Source: Haloglomus salinum
Lineage (GTDB): Archaea; Halobacteriota; Halobacteria; Halobacteriales; Haloarculaceae
DNA length: 64,000 nucleotides
Reading direction: 5' to 3'
Assembly: GCF_024298825.1 (NCBI RefSeq)
Contig: NZ_CP101153.1
Coordinates: 1,798,001-1,862,000, forward strand
In this document: positions 62,571 to 64,000 of the stretch, one piece after another
How the letters are laid out: every line of letters starts with the position of its first letter
Position numbering within the stretch: position 1 is the first letter of the stretch
Translations under genes and position numbers: made by a program
The notes under the pieces: generated by a model
The model's database searches: none
What the model was told of the DNA's origin: nothing
Seen by the model: only the letters and a program-made list of their open reading frames with translations

Positions 62571-63703
62571 GACTCTGGCTCGACCATGGGAACAGCCTGT
62601 TTCTCGGGGGAGGGGCCGGTGAGCTCGGCTGGAATCTCCCTGTGTCTGCAATCAGGGCAGCTGGGGAGCTGGTCTACGTCCCCATCCCAGTCGACGGCCC
62701 GCATGGTGTGCGAGGACCCACAGACCGAGCATCGCCAGTCGTAGCTCCCGTATTCCGATGCTAGCTCCGGAAACTCGTGTGCGAGCGTGGGGGTGAGCTT
62801 CGCCGTCGGATGAGCCGCCAGATACGTCCTGATTTGCTCTCGCGGATAGTCCGCCACGAGTGGGAGCAACCCGGTTGGACCAGCGTCGGCATGCGGACCA
62901 TCCCCCTTCCCGCAACGGCGTCGATATGGGCAGTACTGACACTCCCATTCGTATTCTGGCACGGCAGGTGGGAGCTCTTTCGACTGCCGGAACGCTGTAT
63001 TCTGTTCGGCCCACGGTAGCACCCGATCCTCCCAGAACGCGAGGTCGAAATCGACGTGGAACGTTCTGACCTCGAAGTCCTCACGGCTCGCGTAGAGAAC
63101 CACTGCTTCGCGGAGCTTGCAGTCGTACTTCTCCGATAGCCCGTACAGGTAACAGTGGACCTGAGCAAGGTGTTGCTCCTTCGGCTCTTGCAGGTGTGTG
63201 ACGGAGGACGTGGTCTTGATTTCGGTCAGGAGTAGCGGGGTGCTGTCTTCGTCAACCACAACTGGGTCGGTTTCGCCTCGGATTCGGAGGTCGTCCCCCT
63301 CGCGCCGAATCGTGAAGTCGACCCACATCGAGTTCCGCACGTACTCGTCTGTCCCGGTCTGGTCCCTGAGAAACGGAACGGCGATGTCCGTCTCGAACTT
63401 CGACCCGAACCAGAAGATTCCCTGCGGTGCGGCCGTCTCCTTGGGGGCATTGAATGTATCGTAGAAGCTCCGTCGATGACACCGGAGGAGGCGGCTGGGT
63501 GAGTGGCGACCGGACTCTGGAATCCGTGGCGGCCCGTTGAAGTAGGGTTTACCGTTCTCGATGTTCTGTCGCTGCTGTCGATTCTGATACCATCTGGAGA
63601 ACTCTCGACCAGTGACTCTGGCCGATCGAGGAGACCCGTTTTCGGCTGTCGTTTGCGGTTTCTGAGACGCTGGAGGCACGTCTGTGATTTCCGCCACGGC
63701 CAC
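62567..63703 (-). CDS. Cas4-like PD-(D/E)XK nuclease with iron-sulfur cysteines and zinc ribbon
   Basis: 378 residues with a GTG start. Cys75 (RLLRCHRRSFY) and Cys255, Cys258, Cys264 (ECQYCPYRRRCG) match the four Fe-S Cys of Cas4/AddB-type nucleases. Catalytic residues are Asp146 (IRGETDPVVV) and Glu161-Lys163 (LTEIKTTSS), with a following Gln (EQHLAQVHCYLYG). A C-terminal zinc ribbon is added (WRCSVCGSS ... PSCPDCRHR). No CRISPR array or other cas genes are nearby. It probably processes DNA ends for the island or a relative. Confidence 0.85.
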   Translation of the reverse strand: MAVAEITDVPPASQKPQTTAENGSPRSARVTGREFSRWYQNRQQRQNIENGKPYFNGPPRIPESGRHSPSRLLRCHRRSFYDTFNAPKETAAPQGIFWFGSKFETDIAVPFLRDQTGTDEYVRNSMWVDFTIRREGDDLRIRGETDPVVVDEDSTPLLLTEIKTTSSVTHLQEPKEQHLAQVHCYLYGLSEKYDCKLREAVVLYASREDFEVRTFHVDFDLAFWEDRVLPWAEQNTAFRQSKELPPAVPEYEWECQYCPYRRRCGKGDGPHADAGPTGLLPLVADYPREQIRTYLAAHPTAKLTPTLAHEFPELASEYGSYDWRCSVCGSSHTMRAVDWDGDVDQLPSCPDCRHREIPAELTGPSPEKQAVPMVEPES

Positions 63704-63708
63704 TTGCT

Positions 63709-63721
63709 CAATGGGCCGTTG
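63709..63721 (-). promoter_or_regulatory. Shared island motif upstream of the Cas4-like gene
   Basis: On the minus strand CAACGGCCCATTG, extended to ATTGAGCA, ending 5 bases before the GTG at 63703. Closer to the start than in the other two copies, so it probably overlaps the transcription start. Confidence 0.5.
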
Positions 63722-63733
63722 AGCTTCGGATAT

Positions 63734-64000
63734 CTATCTCCGGGGGGATACCCTGGTGTCTCTGAGAACCGCGTCAATAGCAGCCTCGTTGACTGCAGAC
63801 ACAACAGCGGCAATCAGGAGGTTTGGTCCGCGGGAAACACGCTGTCGCTCGGGGTCGTAGATGACGATGTCTGCTTCCGCCAGGGTGGGTAGATGAGTCT
63901 GAGAGAGCGCATTGTAGACGTTCCGATAGGGCTCGCCAGTAGCATGAGACGGTGCGACGAACTGCTCCATCGCGGCTATCTCCCGCGCGAGTTCTCTCGT
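63734..64000 (-). CDS. DUF7344-type winged-helix protein, N-terminus beyond window
   Basis: The frame is open from 64000 down to the stop at 63734. The visible part reads TRELAREIAAMEQFVAPSHA, then NVYNALSQTHLPTLAEADIVIYDPERQRVSRG, the second half of the DUF7344 winged helix, and a 35-residue end. No membrane helices are visible, unlike the paralogues at 15-17 kb. It is cut by the window edge. Confidence 0.75.
   Translation of the reverse strand, partial: TRELAREIAAMEQFVAPSHATGEPYRNVYNALSQTHLPTLAEADIVIYDPERQRVSRGPNLLIAAVVSAVNEAAIDAVLRDTRVSPRR

Larger units (their letters stand above)
55780..63703. mobile_element. Recombinase-rich integrative island (right end may lie outside the window)
   Basis: About 8 kb with a tyrosine recombinase operon, two serine recombinases, a divergent TFB, a Cas4-like nuclease and small DNA-binding proteins. 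The base composition of 58.0-60.2 kb is clearly more AT-rich than the rest of the window, including an AT-rich promoter region. No tRNA or target-site duplication was found at the left edge, so boundaries are approximate and several elements may be nested. Confidence 0.6.

Noticed and set aside
55726-63745. Att-like pair: TATCTCCGGGG near 55728 and 63731
   Set aside because: Only about 11 bases match and the flanks diverge, which is expected by chance in GC-rich DNA over this distance.

Overview
This window is chromosomal DNA of a haloarchaeon (class Halobacteria; I do not name a genus). The evidence is the very high GC content, strongly acidic proteins, ATG/GTG starts that often lie about 25-30 bases after a TATA-like box with no leader, and marker genes: ribosomal S24e/S27ae, a Kae1-Bud32 fusion, Hel308, Cgi121, RPA, TatA, SAMP2, PHA synthase PhaEC and a TFB.

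Layout. 1-5.0 kb: a partial regulator, an eight-blade PQQ-type propeller gene flanked by a 50-bp direct repeat, conserved haloarchaeal genes, and a NikR-like regulator overlapping a cobalamin adenosyltransferase. 5.4-15.0 kb: a nine-gene minus-strand locus with a SipW-type signal peptidase, six TasA-like exported proteins that share an N-terminal scaffold but carry different C-terminal or inserted modules (laminin-B-like, beta-sandwich-like, vWA), a Thr/Pro-repeat protein encoded by a 30-bp minisatellite, and a small membrane protein. Two membrane-associated DUF7344-type winged-helix genes and tatA follow on the plus strand. 17-31 kb: mostly housekeeping genes (AN1 zinc finger, FMN oxidase, S24e-S27ae-Kae1/Bud32, Tsr3, hexose-phosphate mutase, SAMP2, citrate synthase). 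31.4-35.6 kb: a polyhydroxyalkanoate cluster, phaB-phaC-phaE-phaR with divergent phaJ. 36.6-43.5 kb: Cgi121/Hel308, an MFS transporter, RPA and tRNA-Arg(GCG). 43.7-52 kb: a DUF309 protein, a phosphoesterase, a membrane-anchored Mrr-like nuclease, a NUDIX-eIF2B fusion, a DUF21 protein and copper ATPase CopA.

52-64 kb is accessory. It starts with an MNT-HEPN toxin-antitoxin pair and a UPF0175 antitoxin whose PIN-domain partner is a decayed stub. From 55.7 kb there is a recombinase-rich island: a three-gene tyrosine-recombinase operon (coiled-coil protein, core-binding-domain-only protein, full integrase), an AT-rich large serine recombinase with an unknown overlapping partner, a second serine recombinase overlapping a divergent TFB, a Cas4-like nuclease overlapping an HTH protein, and a DUF7344 gene cut by the window end. 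Three minus-strand transcription units of this island carry the same near-palindrome (CAAYGGSCYATTGAKYA) just upstream, suggesting one regulator or a dedicated TFB. The best candidates for something undescribed are the modular SipW/TasA-like surface-protein locus and this island with its own TFB and shared motif.
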